Source: Paenibacillus sp. OV219 (GTDB taxonomy: Bacteria > Bacillota > Bacilli > Paenibacillales > Paenibacillaceae). Taken from it: DNA of 64,000 nucleotides. Both the position numbers and the translations under genes were made by a program. Location: positions 124,001 through 188,000 of the forward strand of contig NZ_FOCJ01000002.1 of assembly GCF_900110075.1 (NCBI RefSeq), read 5' to 3'. The number at the start of each line of letters is the position of its first letter. The first letter of the stretch is position 1. The notes beneath the pieces were generated by a model. It was not told where the DNA came from. It searched no databases and saw only the letters and a program-made list of their open reading frames with translations. Positions 44,931-53,709 of this stretch are shown here, in pieces.

Positions 44931-46058
44931 ATGGCGAATGATCAACATACTGAACTGGATACTGAACAAAAGCTGGAACTCGTCAAGGAACAGCTGATTG
45001 AACATGGGAAGAAAAGATCCTCCTTAACGTACAAAGAGATCATGGAGAAACTGTCCCCGTTTGAGCAGGATCCGGAGCAAATCGATGAGTTCTTCGAGCA
45101 ACTCGATGATATCGGCATTGAAGTGGTAAATGAGAACGACGAGGATCAACCTATAGGCAATCGGGACGATCAGGAGCGCGAGCATGACGACTTCAACTTC
45201 GATGATGATTTGGCATTACCGCCTGGTATCAAGATAAACGATCCGGTTCGCATGTACTTGAAAGAAATCGGACGTGTGCCGCTGTTGTCGGCTGATGATG
45301 AGGTGGAGCTTGCCAAACGGATCGAGAACGGGGATGAAGAAGCGAAGCGCAGACTCGCTGAAGCGAACCTAAGGCTCGTCGTTAGTATCGCGAAACGTTA
45401 TGTTGGACGAGGAATGCTGTTTCTCGATCTAATCCAAGAAGGCAATATGGGTCTTATTAAAGCGGTTGAGAAGTTCGATCACACCAAGGGCTACAAGTTC
45501 AGTACGTATGCAACATGGTGGATCAGACAAGCGATTACACGCGCAATTGCTGACCAAGCCCGTACGATTCGGATCCCTGTTCATATGGTGGAGACGATTA
45601 ATAAGCTCGTTCGTGTATCCCGTCAATTGCTGCAAGAGCTAGGCCGCGAGCCGAGCCCGGAAGAAATTGCGGCTGAGATGGATTTGAGCACAGAGAAAGT
45701 GCGCGAGATTATGAAGATCGCACAAGAGCCGGTATCGCTGGAAACTCCAATTGGGGAAGAAGACGATTCGCATTTGGGTGATTTTATCGAAGATCAAGAG
45801 GCGCTTGCACCAGCAGATGCTGCTGCGTATGAGCTCTTGAAGGAACAGCTGGAGGACGTGCTTGATACGCTTACGGAGCGTGAAGAGAACGTGCTGCGAC
45901 TCCGCTTCGGTCTTGATGACGGCCGTACTCGCACGCTTGAGGAAGTCGGTAAAGTGTTTGGCGTAACCCGTGAGCGGATTCGTCAAATCGAAGCAAAGGC
46001 GCTTCGTAAGCTTCGCCATCCTTCTAGAAGCAAACGTTTGAAAGATTTTCTTGAATAA
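44931..46058 (+). CDS. sigA: RNA polymerase primary sigma factor SigA (RpoD)
   Basis: 375 residues, GGAGGAGGGAG before the ATG. Region 1.1 is short, region 1.2 has [16 protein letters not shown], region 2 contains [27 protein letters not shown] split over 2.2-2.4, and region 4.2 ends [18 protein letters not shown]. It directs housekeeping transcription at TTGACA/TATAAT promoters such as the one at 23702. A terminator follows. Confidence 0.98.
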   Translation: MANDQHTELDTEQKLELVKEQLIEHGKKRSSLTYKEIMEKLSPFEQDPEQIDEFFEQLDDIGIEVVNENDEDQPIGNRDDQEREHDDFNFDDDLALPPGIKINDPVRMYLKEIGRVPLLSADDEVELAKRIENGDEEAKRRLAEANLRLVVSIAKRYVGRGMLFLDLIQEGNMGLIKAVEKFDHTKGYKFSTYATWWIRQAITRAIADQARTIRIPVHMVETINKLVRVSRQLLQELGREPSPEEIAAEMDLSTEKVREIMKIAQEPVSLETPIGEEDDSHLGDFIEDQEALAPADAAAYELLKEQLEDVLDTLTEREENVLRLRFGLDDGRTRTLEEVGKVFGVTRERIRQIEAKALRKLRHPSRSKRLKDFLE

Positions 46059-46064
46059 ATGAAG

Positions 46065-46099
46065 GGACCTTTCTGCTAAAGCAGCAAGGTCTTTTTTCC
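46065..46099 (+). terminator. Terminator of the dnaG-sigA operon
   Basis: GACCTT and GCT pair with AGC and AAGGTC, followed by six Ts. Confidence 0.85.
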
Positions 46100-46174
46100 T
46101 TCAATCAGAATGAATGGCTTGGTCGCTTTCACACCTGTTTCACACACCATCATGAGAGAGGATTTCCGGACGAT

Positions 46175-47002
46175 ATGGATCAAGAACGCCGCAAAACAAT
46201 CGTAAAAGAGATTGAGCATTGGCAGCGCAGCAAACTGCTTCCGGATCAATATTGTGACTTTCTGCTCAACTTGTATTTGGATGAAGGACAGGCCCGAACT
46301 CCGGTTACTTTCGCTGGAAGAGCGGCAGTTGTCGTGAAAGCGGCATCGGTGAAGCAATGGTTACTTACATTTGGATTATTTTCCTTAATATGTTTTGTTG
46401 TTCTTTATTTTAACGAATTTCATCCGCTATTGCAAATTGCACTGTCGATTACTGGCGTTCTCGTTCTGCTCTCCATCGGGCAGAAATATCGTGAACGCAA
46501 CGAGTCCGTCGGGCTCGGATTGATTGGCACGGGGATGCTGCTCATGCTGGGGGCGGGCTTGTATATACTCCAGCTGCATGAGCTTCTTGCTTGGGGATGG
46601 CAAGCAGGGCTGCTCGGACTATGCTCGATCTGCTGGATTGCTTTCGGTATCGGCGCGCGGATCCCGCTGCTTCACTTATGCGGCTGGATGGCGTCATTCC
46701 TTGTCTATGCGTGGTTGCTTTCGAACAATACGGAATCGCCGCGCTGGTTCGAGATTCAGCTTTATTGGCTGCCGGCTTCCTTCGTCTTCGGATGGTGCAG
46801 CTGGTTTTTCCACAGATGGTCAAGGTCTGTCGCGTCGATTCTGTTCGTCGCTGCTGCGCTTGCTTGGTTCATGCCAGAGCTCTATTGCGCTGTTTTCATG
46901 AAGGAGCAAATCGGGTTACAGCTACAACTAATGATCAAAATTATAGCGGGAGGCGCTACATTATTCTCGCTGCGAAAACAATGGATTGCGTGGGTTGCGT
47001 AA
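46175..47002 (+). CDS. Multi-pass membrane protein of unknown function (DUF2157-like layout)
   Basis: 275 residues. A soluble helical start (ERRKTIVKEIEHWQRSKLLPD) is followed by seven or eight hydrophobic helices. The layout, an N-terminal helix with W and L residues then a membrane bundle, recalls DUF2157 proteins, but I cannot confirm the family. It occupies the sigA-trmK gap that holds cccA in Bacillus subtilis. The SD is weak (AGAGAGG, 13 bases away). The stop abuts trmK. Confidence 0.6.
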   Translation: MDQERRKTIVKEIEHWQRSKLLPDQYCDFLLNLYLDEGQARTPVTFAGRAAVVVKAASVKQWLLTFGLFSLICFVVLYFNEFHPLLQIALSITGVLVLLSIGQKYRERNESVGLGLIGTGMLLMLGAGLYILQLHELLAWGWQAGLLGLCSICWIAFGIGARIPLLHLCGWMASFLVYAWLLSNNTESPRWFEIQLYWLPASFVFGWCSWFFHRWSRSVASILFVAAALAWFMPELYCAVFMKEQIGLQLQLMIKIIAGGATLFSLRKQWIAWVA

Positions 47003-47003
47003 T

Positions 47004-47795
47004 ATGATTAAATTGTCAAAACGATTGCAGCAAATTGCTGATTATGTTTCTACTGGTTCGCGTGTCGCAGACATTGGCTCTGACCATGCGCTCCTTCCCG
47101 TCTATTTGCTGCAGAGCGGCACATGTCCGTCTGCCATCGCAGGCGAGCTGAATACGGGCCCGTTTCAAGCGGCTAAACGTCAAACGGCCGAAGCTGGCCT
47201 GTCGAAAGTGATACATGTCCGTCAAGGTGACGGGCTTGCCGTATTGAATCCAGGTGAAGCCGATACGGTGACGATCGCTGGTATGGGGGGCGCGCTTATG
47301 GCTGACATACTTGAGAATGGCCGGAAGGCAGGCAAGCTCGAAGGAGTTAAAGAGCTTGTGCTGCAGCCGAATGTCGGCGAAGAAATTGTGCGCAAATGGC
47401 TTACAGCGCATGGTTACGTGCTGCAGAACGAGACGATTTTGGAAGAAGACGGACGCATCTACGAAGTACTTCATGCGCTGCATGGTGCACATAGCTTAAC
47501 CGGTAAGTCTGTCGAGAGTGTTTATGACGCTGAGTTCTTAGCGGCTAATCTGTCCGAAGCGACGAAGCGGGAGTGGCTGTACCGGATGGGGCCGTACTTG
47601 CTTCGCAGTAACGAAGAGCTGCTACATAATAAGTGGCAGCATGAGTATGGCAAGCTTGAACGGATATCCAAACAAATGGAACAATCGGAGCTCGCAGAAT
47701 CCCGTGACAAGCAGGCACAGCTGAAGCAAGAGATGGATACGATCCAGGAGGTGCTGTCATGTTTGCGAACGGCCAAACCATTGTCCAGCTCCTAG
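47004..47795 (+). CDS. trmK: tRNA (adenine(22)-N(1))-methyltransferase
   Basis: 263 residues from the ATG at 47004, one base after the preceding stop. The TrmK pattern is clear: SKRLQQIADYV, the SAM motif VADIGSDHALLPVYLL, VTIAGMGG and LQPNVGEEIVRKWL, with a C-terminal coiled coil (KLERISKQMEQSELAESRDK). Makes m1A22 in tRNAs of Gram-positive bacteria. No clear SD; translation may be coupled to the membrane protein gene. Overlaps yqfO. Confidence 0.95.
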   Translation: MIKLSKRLQQIADYVSTGSRVADIGSDHALLPVYLLQSGTCPSAIAGELNTGPFQAAKRQTAEAGLSKVIHVRQGDGLAVLNPGEADTVTIAGMGGALMADILENGRKAGKLEGVKELVLQPNVGEEIVRKWLTAHGYVLQNETILEEDGRIYEVLHALHGAHSLTGKSVESVYDAEFLAANLSEATKREWLYRMGPYLLRSNEELLHNKWQHEYGKLERISKQMEQSELAESRDKQAQLKQEMDTIQEVLSCLRTAKPLSSS

Positions 47796-48880
47796 AACAG
47801 CTTGCGCCGAAGCATATCGCGATGGAGAATGACAAGATCGGCTTGCAGCTTGGAACCTTGCAGAAGGAAGTCAGCAAAGTGCTCGTTGCGCTCGACGTAA
47901 CGGATGAGGTAGTCGATGAGGCGATGGCAATTGGCGCTCAGCTTATTATCGCGCATCATGCGATCATCTATCGTCCGCTGGCGAAGCTCGACACGTCGAC
48001 TCCTGCCGGTAAGCTCTATGAGAAGCTGATCAAGAACGATATTGCCGTGTACATCGCACATACAAATCTCGATGTCGCTGATGGTGGTATTAACGATTGG
48101 ATGGCGGATATGCTGGGCATTCCAGCAGAAGGCCGTTCATCGCTTGAAGACGTGCATACCGACAAGCTGTATAAGCTCGTCGTCTTCGTCCCGAAGAGCC
48201 ATCACGAACAAGTTCTGCAAGCGATCTGGAATGCCGGTGCCGGTCAGATCGGCAGCTACAGCCAGTGCAGCTTCAATATCGATGGCATCGGCACCTTTAA
48301 GCCTGGCGACAGCGCGCAACCTTTCATCGGCGAGCAAGGCAAGCAAGAGCGGGTCGAGGAAGTGAGAATAGAAACGGTTGTGCCGCATAGCGTACACCGG
48401 AAAGTCGTTCAGGCGCTGTTGAAGGCTCATCCGTACGAGGAGGTTGCTTTTGACCTCTATCCGGTTGAAATGAAAGGCCGTGTATTTGGTCTTGGCCGTG
48501 TCGGCAAGCTCGCGGCATCCGTGAAGCTGAGGGAACTCGCAGAGAAGGCAAAGGAAGCGTTCGACGTGCCTGCGTTACGTGTCGTTGGCGACTTGAACCG
48601 GGATGTGCGCAAAATTGCGGTGCTTGGCGGGGCAGGCAGCAGATATGTGCGTCATGCTTTATTTGCAGGCGCAGATGTGCTCGTGACTGGCGATATCGAC
48701 TATCACACAGCACATGATGCGTCCCAAGCTGGCCTTGCGATCATTGATCCGGGCCATAATATCGAGAAGCTGATGAAGCCGCGCTTGGCAACATTTCTGC
48801 AGCGGGAATTGCAGCAGCGCAAGTATGCAACCGAAGCAATTGCGTCAACGCTGAATACAGAACCATTCCAATTCCTGTAG
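47759..48880 (+). CDS. yqfO: NIF3-like (YqfO) dinuclear metal-binding protein
   Basis: 373 residues, CAGGAGGTG before the ATG, 37 bases of overlap with trmK. The family core is seen in LIIAHHAIIYRPL, AHTNLDVADGGINDWM and, near the end, VTGDIDYHTAHDA with DPGHNIEK, whose His/Asp residues bind two metals. A central PII/CutA-like insert (about residues 130-235, VVFVPKSHHEQVL) is typical of Bacillales members. Often called GTP cyclohydrolase I type 2 in annotations, but the function is unproven. Confidence 0.94.
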   Translation: MFANGQTIVQLLEQLAPKHIAMENDKIGLQLGTLQKEVSKVLVALDVTDEVVDEAMAIGAQLIIAHHAIIYRPLAKLDTSTPAGKLYEKLIKNDIAVYIAHTNLDVADGGINDWMADMLGIPAEGRSSLEDVHTDKLYKLVVFVPKSHHEQVLQAIWNAGAGQIGSYSQCSFNIDGIGTFKPGDSAQPFIGEQGKQERVEEVRIETVVPHSVHRKVVQALLKAHPYEEVAFDLYPVEMKGRVFGLGRVGKLAASVKLRELAEKAKEAFDVPALRVVGDLNRDVRKIAVLGGAGSRYVRHALFAGADVLVTGDIDYHTAHDASQAGLAIIDPGHNIEKLMKPRLATFLQRELQQRKYATEAIASTLNTEPFQFL

Positions 48881-48896
48881 AGGAAAAGTTTCTTGC

Positions 48897-48925
48897 TTGA
48901 GCTTTTGCTCAGATCTTAGTATACT
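48897..48925 (+). promoter_or_regulatory. Sigma-A promoter of rnpB
   Basis: TTGAGC (48897-48902), 17-bp spacer, TATACT (48920-48925). The expected start is within a few bases of the P1 helix at 48937. Confidence 0.75.
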
Positions 48926-48936
48926 GTGTTGTACGC

Positions 48937-49332
48937 GGAAAGTTTGACAGACAATCGCTGGCGGCCTTGTTGCTGCGAGAGGAAAGTCCGGGCTCCGTAG
49001 GGCGAAGATGCTGGATAACGTCCAGTCGGCGCGAGCCGAAGGATAGTGCCACAGAAATGGACCGCCGATGGCTAGCTGCTTTAGCTAGCACAGGCAAGGG
49101 TGGAACCGTGGTGTAAGAGACCACGAGGACCATTGGTGACAATGGTGCTGGTAAACCCCATCTGGAGCAAGACCGAGAGAACGTATATGCCCTTGCCCGG
49201 GGCGCGTTCGGGTGTGTCGCTTGAGCCGATTAGCAATGATTGGCCTAGATAGATGATTGTCGCTTCATAAGTGGGAGGGTAGCCCCCGTTTGACCACGCG
49301 AAGTACAGAACCCGGCTTACGGCAAGCTTTCC
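48937..49332 (+). ncRNA. rnpB: RNase P RNA, type A architecture
   Basis: Catalytic RNA that trims the 5' leader of pre-tRNAs. P4 is visible as GAGGAAAGTCCGGGCTC near the start and ACAGAACCCGGCTTAC near the end. P1 is GGAAAGTTTG (48937) pairing with CAAGCTTTCC (to 49332). The middle (AACGTCCAGTC, GTGCCACAGAAATGGACCGC, GCAAGGGTGGAA, CTTGAGCC...GGCCTAGAT) aligns by eye with the type A RNA of Escherichia coli, not with the type B RNA of Bacillus subtilis. Own promoter and terminator. Confidence 0.95.
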
Positions 49333-49340
49333 ACAAGCTC

Positions 49341-49377
49341 AAATAACCCGCAAGGCATTATGCCTTGCGGGTTATTT
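49341..49377 (+). terminator. Bidirectional terminator between rnpB and the subtilase gene
   Basis: Perfect stem AAATAACCCGCAAGGC/GCCTTGCGGGTTATTT with a 5-base loop. It can end rnpB on the plus strand and the subtilase gene (stop at 49408) on the minus strand. Confidence 0.9.
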
Positions 49378-49407
49378 CGTTGTTTGGCAGCTATTACGGC
49401 TGCGTCG

Positions 49408-51264
49408 CTATTCGTACTGGCTCGCGATCTGCGCTAATCTGCGTTCTACGAGAGCAGGGAACTGCTGCAGCGACAGCTTGGATTGCTGAGCGGCTTGAAG
49501 AGCTCGAACAATATCAATTTGCCCATTGCCAAAATAATTGTCTTTCCCTTTGTTACCGAGATCCTTCGCAGTCTTGCGCATAATGTCCATGACCTCGACG
49601 TTCGTGAGGTCCGGATTAATGGATCGAATAAGCCCTGCGAGTGCCGCGACATGTGGGCTAGCCATCGAAGTGCCGGAGAGCGCCGCATATTGGCTGCCGG
49701 GATACGTACTGGCAATGCTCATGCCAGGGGCAGCAACGTCGATATAGTCGCCGTAGTTCGAGAAAGGCGATCTTGTCCCATCTGAGTTCGTTGAAGCGAC
49801 TGCGAATACTTCCGGATAGGCTGCAGGATAGCCCGGCCGTTCTGTATTGTCATTGCCACTTGCGGCGATGAGCACAACGTCATGATCGAACGCGTACTTG
49901 ATTGCATCGTGCAGGAATGCCGCTTCTGCATAGTTGCCAAGACTCATGTTAATGACTTTGGCGCCGTGATCAGTCGCCCAGATGACGCCTTCCGCTACCG
50001 TATACGTGGAGCCTGCACCGCTGCTGTCGAGCACTTTGACCGGAAGTACTTTGTTATACCAGGTCAGACCTGCAACACCTTCGCCGTTATTGACGGCAGC
50101 GGCGATAATGCCGGAGACATGAGTGCCATGGCCGACATCATCATCTGGCGGGCTGTCCGAGGCGACGAGATTGGTCCCTTGCGCAAGCTTACCTTTCAAG
50201 TCAGGATGATCCATCTGCACACCGGTATCCAGTACGCCGATAAGAACGTTGTTGCTTCCTTTGGATACATTCCAGCCCTTCTCGGCCTCAATAACCGGCA
50301 GGTTCCATTGGTACTCCGAGTAGAGCGCATCGTTCGGAATAATACCGGAGCTGCTCGAAGTTTTGACATCGTTAGTCATATATAAATAGTGTGGCTCGGC
50401 ATACACGACATGCCAGGTATTGTTAAAATACCGGATCATGTCTTCGGCTTCCATAATGCGCGAGCGGAACACATACGTGTAACCAAGCTTCTTAACCGTT
50501 AGCGCGGTAATGTCCAGCTTAATACGAGCAAGATCGTCAACCGTCGGCTCCTGGCGGAATTTGACAACCACTTCATTCTGGTGATAATGGCTGGCATTGC
50601 CGTTATCTTCACCTGTCTTCACCGTAATATCAACCGTTGAATTCGGCTTTACAGATTCAATCTTATATTTGCCCTCCGCAGGATAAGGAACGAGGCGCAT
50701 GTTGCGCCGTTGGTGGCTCTCAACGTGGGTTACGATGTCCTGCAGCAGAATGCCGACTATCCCATCGCCTTTATCGCGCGCGTCCGGTTCGCCGATGACC
50801 ATGTAACGGTGGCCGTTGGTTTGAATGGGAGCGGAAGCATAGGCTTCTCCTCTAAGGACATGCTCACGGGCCTCAGCAAGCGGCTTAACGAGCTCAGTTT
50901 GATTTGGCTTGGTGCCTTCCGTAATGGATTGCCCCTGATGACGCCACCAAACGTAGATCATCTGCTTATGCATGCCCATCAAATGCTTTAAATGAGCTTG
51001 GTTCGTTGTATGAGACGCTTCGTGCTTGATCAGCTTCTGGAAATTTTTCGCACACTCCGATCTGCACAGCAGAGCAGTTGCTTCCATATCCCTCTGCACG
51101 GTTTGGAGCTTCATCTGTTTTTCCTTATGCACAGACATCGTTCGCAGCTCGGATTTCTTCTCTTTTGTTGCCGAATTTGGTCCGCTGAACCAAGGGGTTA
51201 GCGGAATGAGCAGGGCAAGAGCTGCCAGTACGGCAAACCAACCGATCCACTTCCTTCGCGTCAT
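49408..51264 (-). CDS. Secreted or membrane-anchored S8 family serine peptidase (subtilase)
   Basis: 618 residues from the ATG at 51264 (GGAGG with seven-base spacing; the frame is open to 51393 without SD). The catalytic triad is intact: Asp in GVLDTGVQMDHPD, His in GHGTHVSGIIAA, Ser in SGTSMASPHVAALAG, plus the oxyanion Asn in AASGNDN. A signal anchor (WIGWFAVLAALALLIPLTPW) is followed by ~300 residues before the protease domain. These include an uncharacterised helical/alpha-beta part and an inhibitor-I9-like propeptide segment (VVVKFRQEPTVDDLARI). Exported protease, target unknown. Divergent from ypuI. Confidence 0.9.
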   Translation of the reverse strand: MTRRKWIGWFAVLAALALLIPLTPWFSGPNSATKEKKSELRTMSVHKEKQMKLQTVQRDMEATALLCRSECAKNFQKLIKHEASHTTNQAHLKHLMGMHKQMIYVWWRHQGQSITEGTKPNQTELVKPLAEAREHVLRGEAYASAPIQTNGHRYMVIGEPDARDKGDGIVGILLQDIVTHVESHQRRNMRLVPYPAEGKYKIESVKPNSTVDITVKTGEDNGNASHYHQNEVVVKFRQEPTVDDLARIKLDITALTVKKLGYTYVFRSRIMEAEDMIRYFNNTWHVVYAEPHYLYMTNDVKTSSSSGIIPNDALYSEYQWNLPVIEAEKGWNVSKGSNNVLIGVLDTGVQMDHPDLKGKLAQGTNLVASDSPPDDDVGHGTHVSGIIAAAVNNGEGVAGLTWYNKVLPVKVLDSSGAGSTYTVAEGVIWATDHGAKVINMSLGNYAEAAFLHDAIKYAFDHDVVLIAASGNDNTERPGYPAAYPEVFAVASTNSDGTRSPFSNYGDYIDVAAPGMSIASTYPGSQYAALSGTSMASPHVAALAGLIRSINPDLTNVEVMDIMRKTAKDLGNKGKDNYFGNGQIDIVRALQAAQQSKLSLQQFPALVERRLAQIASQYE

Positions 51265-51375
51265 CGTAATTCCTCCCTGAATAGCTTGCAGTACGCTGTA
51301 TGTCTTAGAGTAACGAAGCATGGGGGAAAATATACGACTGTCTTGTGACATAAGGCAGTACCATCTGTTCTCATT

Positions 51376-51404
51376 TTGTGGTATCATGTTCATGATTTTA
51401 GATT
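51376..51404 (+). promoter_or_regulatory. Candidate sigma-A promoter for ypuI
   Basis: TTGTGG, 17-bp spacer, TAGATT; the start would be about 25 bases before the ATG at 51435. Confidence 0.4.
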
Positions 51405-51434
51405 GTTTGCGATGATGAAAGGGGATCTACCACA

Positions 51435-51935
51435 ATGCCTTCAACTAACGTAAAAGCGATTAGCGAGTCAACAAGAGAAAAATTAAAACTTGCTGTCGGC
51501 CATTTGGAAACGTTTCTAAACCAATACGCGCTTCCACAGCTAACGTCAGAAGATCAAGGAAGCGATTCCGAGCTTTTCTATAAAGGTTTGTTGGCTGATT
51601 TACGCCATATGCTCGTTTTCTCTGAGGTTGCTTATGAGAAGCTTGGCGTAGCGCTGAGACGTCCTAATTTCGATACTGATTTCGCTGAGCGTGGACTATA
51701 CGACGTGTATCATCAATGTGTTAATGCATTCTTTTATCCGAAGAACGAATGCTATTCCGAGGATGGCCGTTACGCATACACAGGACAAGATGCGATCCGT
51801 TTCCGCAAGAAGCCGATCCGTGCAGCGCGTGACATCGTACTTACGATTTCAAAAATTTTCGAAGAACTTCGCGATGATCTTTCGTACTACGAAAGCGACT
51901 ATATGACTCAGCGTCGCATGCAGGGTCAAAAATAA
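51435..51935 (+). CDS. ypuI: DUF3907 family protein (YpuI)
   Basis: 166 residues, GAAAGGGG upstream. The alpha-helical DUF3907 pattern is visible: LETFLNQYALPQL, LLADLRHMLVFSE, LYDVYHQCVNAFFYPKNE, AYTGQDAIRFR and the end LSYYESDY. Cytoplasmic; function unknown. Short transcript between a candidate promoter and a strong terminator. Confidence 0.85.
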   Translation: MPSTNVKAISESTREKLKLAVGHLETFLNQYALPQLTSEDQGSDSELFYKGLLADLRHMLVFSEVAYEKLGVALRRPNFDTDFAERGLYDVYHQCVNAFFYPKNECYSEDGRYAYTGQDAIRFRKKPIRAARDIVLTISKIFEELRDDLSYYESDYMTQRRMQGQK

Positions 51936-51948
51936 GGAAAGCATATTA

Positions 51949-51989
51949 CACCCCCGGTACGGGCAACTTGATACCGGGGGTGATTTTTA
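51949..51989 (+). terminator. Terminator after ypuI that also contains the SD of the next gene
   Basis: Perfect 11-bp stem CACCCCCGGTA/TACCGGGGGTG with a 12-base loop, then ATTTTTAT. The right arm GGGGGTGA is the Shine-Dalgarno of the ATG at 51989. Confidence 0.85.
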
Positions 51990-52201
51990 TGCCGAAGGGC
52001 GTAAGCTGCAGTGTTGCCAACTGTTCATTCTGGAAAGACGGAAACCAGTGTGGCGCTAACAAAATCGAAGTCGACATCGATAGCCACGCAACTGCTCATT
52101 TTGGTGCTGAATTTGCTCAGGAAGGCTTTGGCGGCGAGCATCAAGACACCGCGAAGTCGAGTGCATCGACATGCTGTCATACGTTTAAACCGAAGGAGTG
52201 A
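51989..52201 (+). CDS. DUF1540 domain-containing small cysteine protein
   Basis: 70 residues starting PKGVSCSVANCSFWKDGNQC, the C-x4-C-x7-C pattern of DUF1540, probably a small metal-binding domain; two further cysteines occur near the C-terminus (STCCHTF). Function unknown; such proteins are common in spore-formers. The SD lies in the right arm of the preceding terminator stem, so reading through or melting of the hairpin could control translation. The next gene begins six bases after the stop. Confidence 0.8.
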   Translation: MPKGVSCSVANCSFWKDGNQCGANKIEVDIDSHATAHFGAEFAQEGFGGEHQDTAKSSASTCCHTFKPKE

Positions 52202-52206
52202 GTTTG

Positions 52207-52632
52207 ATGGAGCGTGAATCGGAAGGGCATAATTTGCACAGTCCGCATGATGACACATCAACGAATCCTTTGTACCATCCTGACATGAATGCGTATAACG
52301 AAGAATATGCTGCTGAGATCGCTGTGCCGCGTTCCGTCAACAGCTTTTATCCAAATCAGGACCGATATCCAAGCTCTGAGCGGGTAAGGCTGACGAACGA
52401 AGCCGTGCGTGAAACGAAGTCTGCAGGCCGGGCAACCGGATGGGCAGGATTCATTATCGCAATACTTTCATGGATTGTATGGCCTGTCTTGCTTGGCGCT
52501 ACTGCAATTGTTCTTGGTTTTATCGCTTACCGGCAAGGTGCGAGAGGGCTCGGCGTCTGGTCGATTACGCTTGGCTTCATCGCAGCTGCAGCTTACTTGG
52601 TCCTCGTTCCCATTTATTATGCAATAACGTAG
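52207..52632 (+). CDS. DUF4190-type small membrane protein
   Basis: 141 residues from the ATG at 52207 (AAGGAG eight bases upstream). A ~75-residue polar, probably disordered N-terminus is followed by two or three membrane helices with the DUF4190 look (GFIIAILSWIVWPVLLGATAIVLGFIAYRQ in pieces, then GVWSITLGFI). Function unknown. Likely co-transcribed with the DUF1540 gene and ended by a strong terminator. Confidence 0.75.
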   Translation: MERESEGHNLHSPHDDTSTNPLYHPDMNAYNEEYAAEIAVPRSVNSFYPNQDRYPSSERVRLTNEAVRETKSAGRATGWAGFIIAILSWIVWPVLLGATAIVLGFIAYRQGARGLGVWSITLGFIAAAAYLVLVPIYYAIT

Positions 52633-52637
52633 TAAGG

Positions 52638-52679
52638 AAAATGGTGATGCAGCTTTGTGCTGTGTCACCATTTTTTTTT
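52638..52679 (+). terminator. Rho-independent terminator
   Basis: AAATGGTGA and AGC pair with GCT and TCACCATTT, followed by further Ts (nine in total). Confidence 0.9.
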
Positions 52680-52890
52680 GTTCACTTTAATTGCAACGGA
52701 TCGGAGCAGCCGAATGATTCTGGAGAAGTAACAGCGATCGTAAGAACATTCGGGTGCGAAGTGAGCATGTTGCCTTAAATCTCTTTTTCGATTAAACGTC
52801 TAGGTCTAATGTCTCACTAGCGATTCTAGTGAAAAAGATGTAAAATGGTGTTAATTACTGTCGAACTCACTAGAGTTATGGAGGTACATC

Positions 52891-53601
52891 ATGAGCATTG
52901 ATCCGCGCATTATGAAATCGCTGCTTCAGCTGCAGCTCATGCCCAGCTTGGATTTGAACGGAAATGACAACGTGCTGTCAGCTACAAGTGGGACAGACGG
53001 CTCGTCTATGTTTGATTCCTTGCTACAACAATATATGGCAGGTGGCGCTGGCATGACGACGACGGACGGCTTGAATGGAGACATCTCCTCATCCCTTGGG
53101 ACGCTTTCTCTTGGCGCATTAGGCGGTATCGCACCGATGATTGCTAATGCAGAAGACATCGGCAACGATTCCACAGGAAATAAGCCAACCGATTATGATT
53201 CTATTATCAATGATGCAGCAGCAAAATATGGCATCGATCCTTCGCTCATAAAAGGCGTTATACATACGGAGTCTTCATTCAACCCGAATGCGGAATCTTC
53301 CGCAGGGGCGAAAGGGCTTATGCAGCTCATGGACGGCACGGCGCGCGGACTTGGCGTCAGCGATTCCTTCAATCCTGAGCAGAACATCGAGGGCGGCACA
53401 CGTTTCCTTGCTTATCTGCTTCGCAAGTATGACGGGAATGTGCAATCTGCCCTTGCAGCATATAATGCAGGACCGGGCCGCGTAGATCGCTCGGGCATTA
53501 CAGGCAGTGCGAATTTCGACGATCTCGCGCATCTGCTCCCGAAGGAAACGCAGCGTTACGTTTCGAAAGTGTTGAACCAAGCGGACAAATATTCCATTTA
53601 G
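52891..53601 (+). CDS. Lytic transglycosylase, SLT domain
   Basis: 236 residues, TATGGAGG before the ATG. The C-terminal ~130 residues are an SLT/Slt70-type lysozyme fold: catalytic Glu in VIHTESSFNPNA, then GAKGLMQLM, ALAAYNAGPGRV and ETQRYVSKV. The first ~100 residues are low-complexity (Gly/Ser/Thr) with no signal peptide or membrane helix, as in several Bacillales SLT proteins of the YjbJ type. It cleaves peptidoglycan glycan strands to anhydro-MurNAc; how it is exported is unclear. Confidence 0.87.
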   Translation: MSIDPRIMKSLLQLQLMPSLDLNGNDNVLSATSGTDGSSMFDSLLQQYMAGGAGMTTTDGLNGDISSSLGTLSLGALGGIAPMIANAEDIGNDSTGNKPTDYDSIINDAAAKYGIDPSLIKGVIHTESSFNPNAESSAGAKGLMQLMDGTARGLGVSDSFNPEQNIEGGTRFLAYLLRKYDGNVQSALAAYNAGPGRVDRSGITGSANFDDLAHLLPKETQRYVSKVLNQADKYSI

Positions 53602-53709
53602 ATTTGGCTATTAAGGAAACAATACAAAGATCACGGTGAAATGCTGGCTAAGCTAGCTTTACTTCCGTTGATCTTTTTCATTTGTTCAGCAGGAGAGGGA
53701 GCTAGAAGC

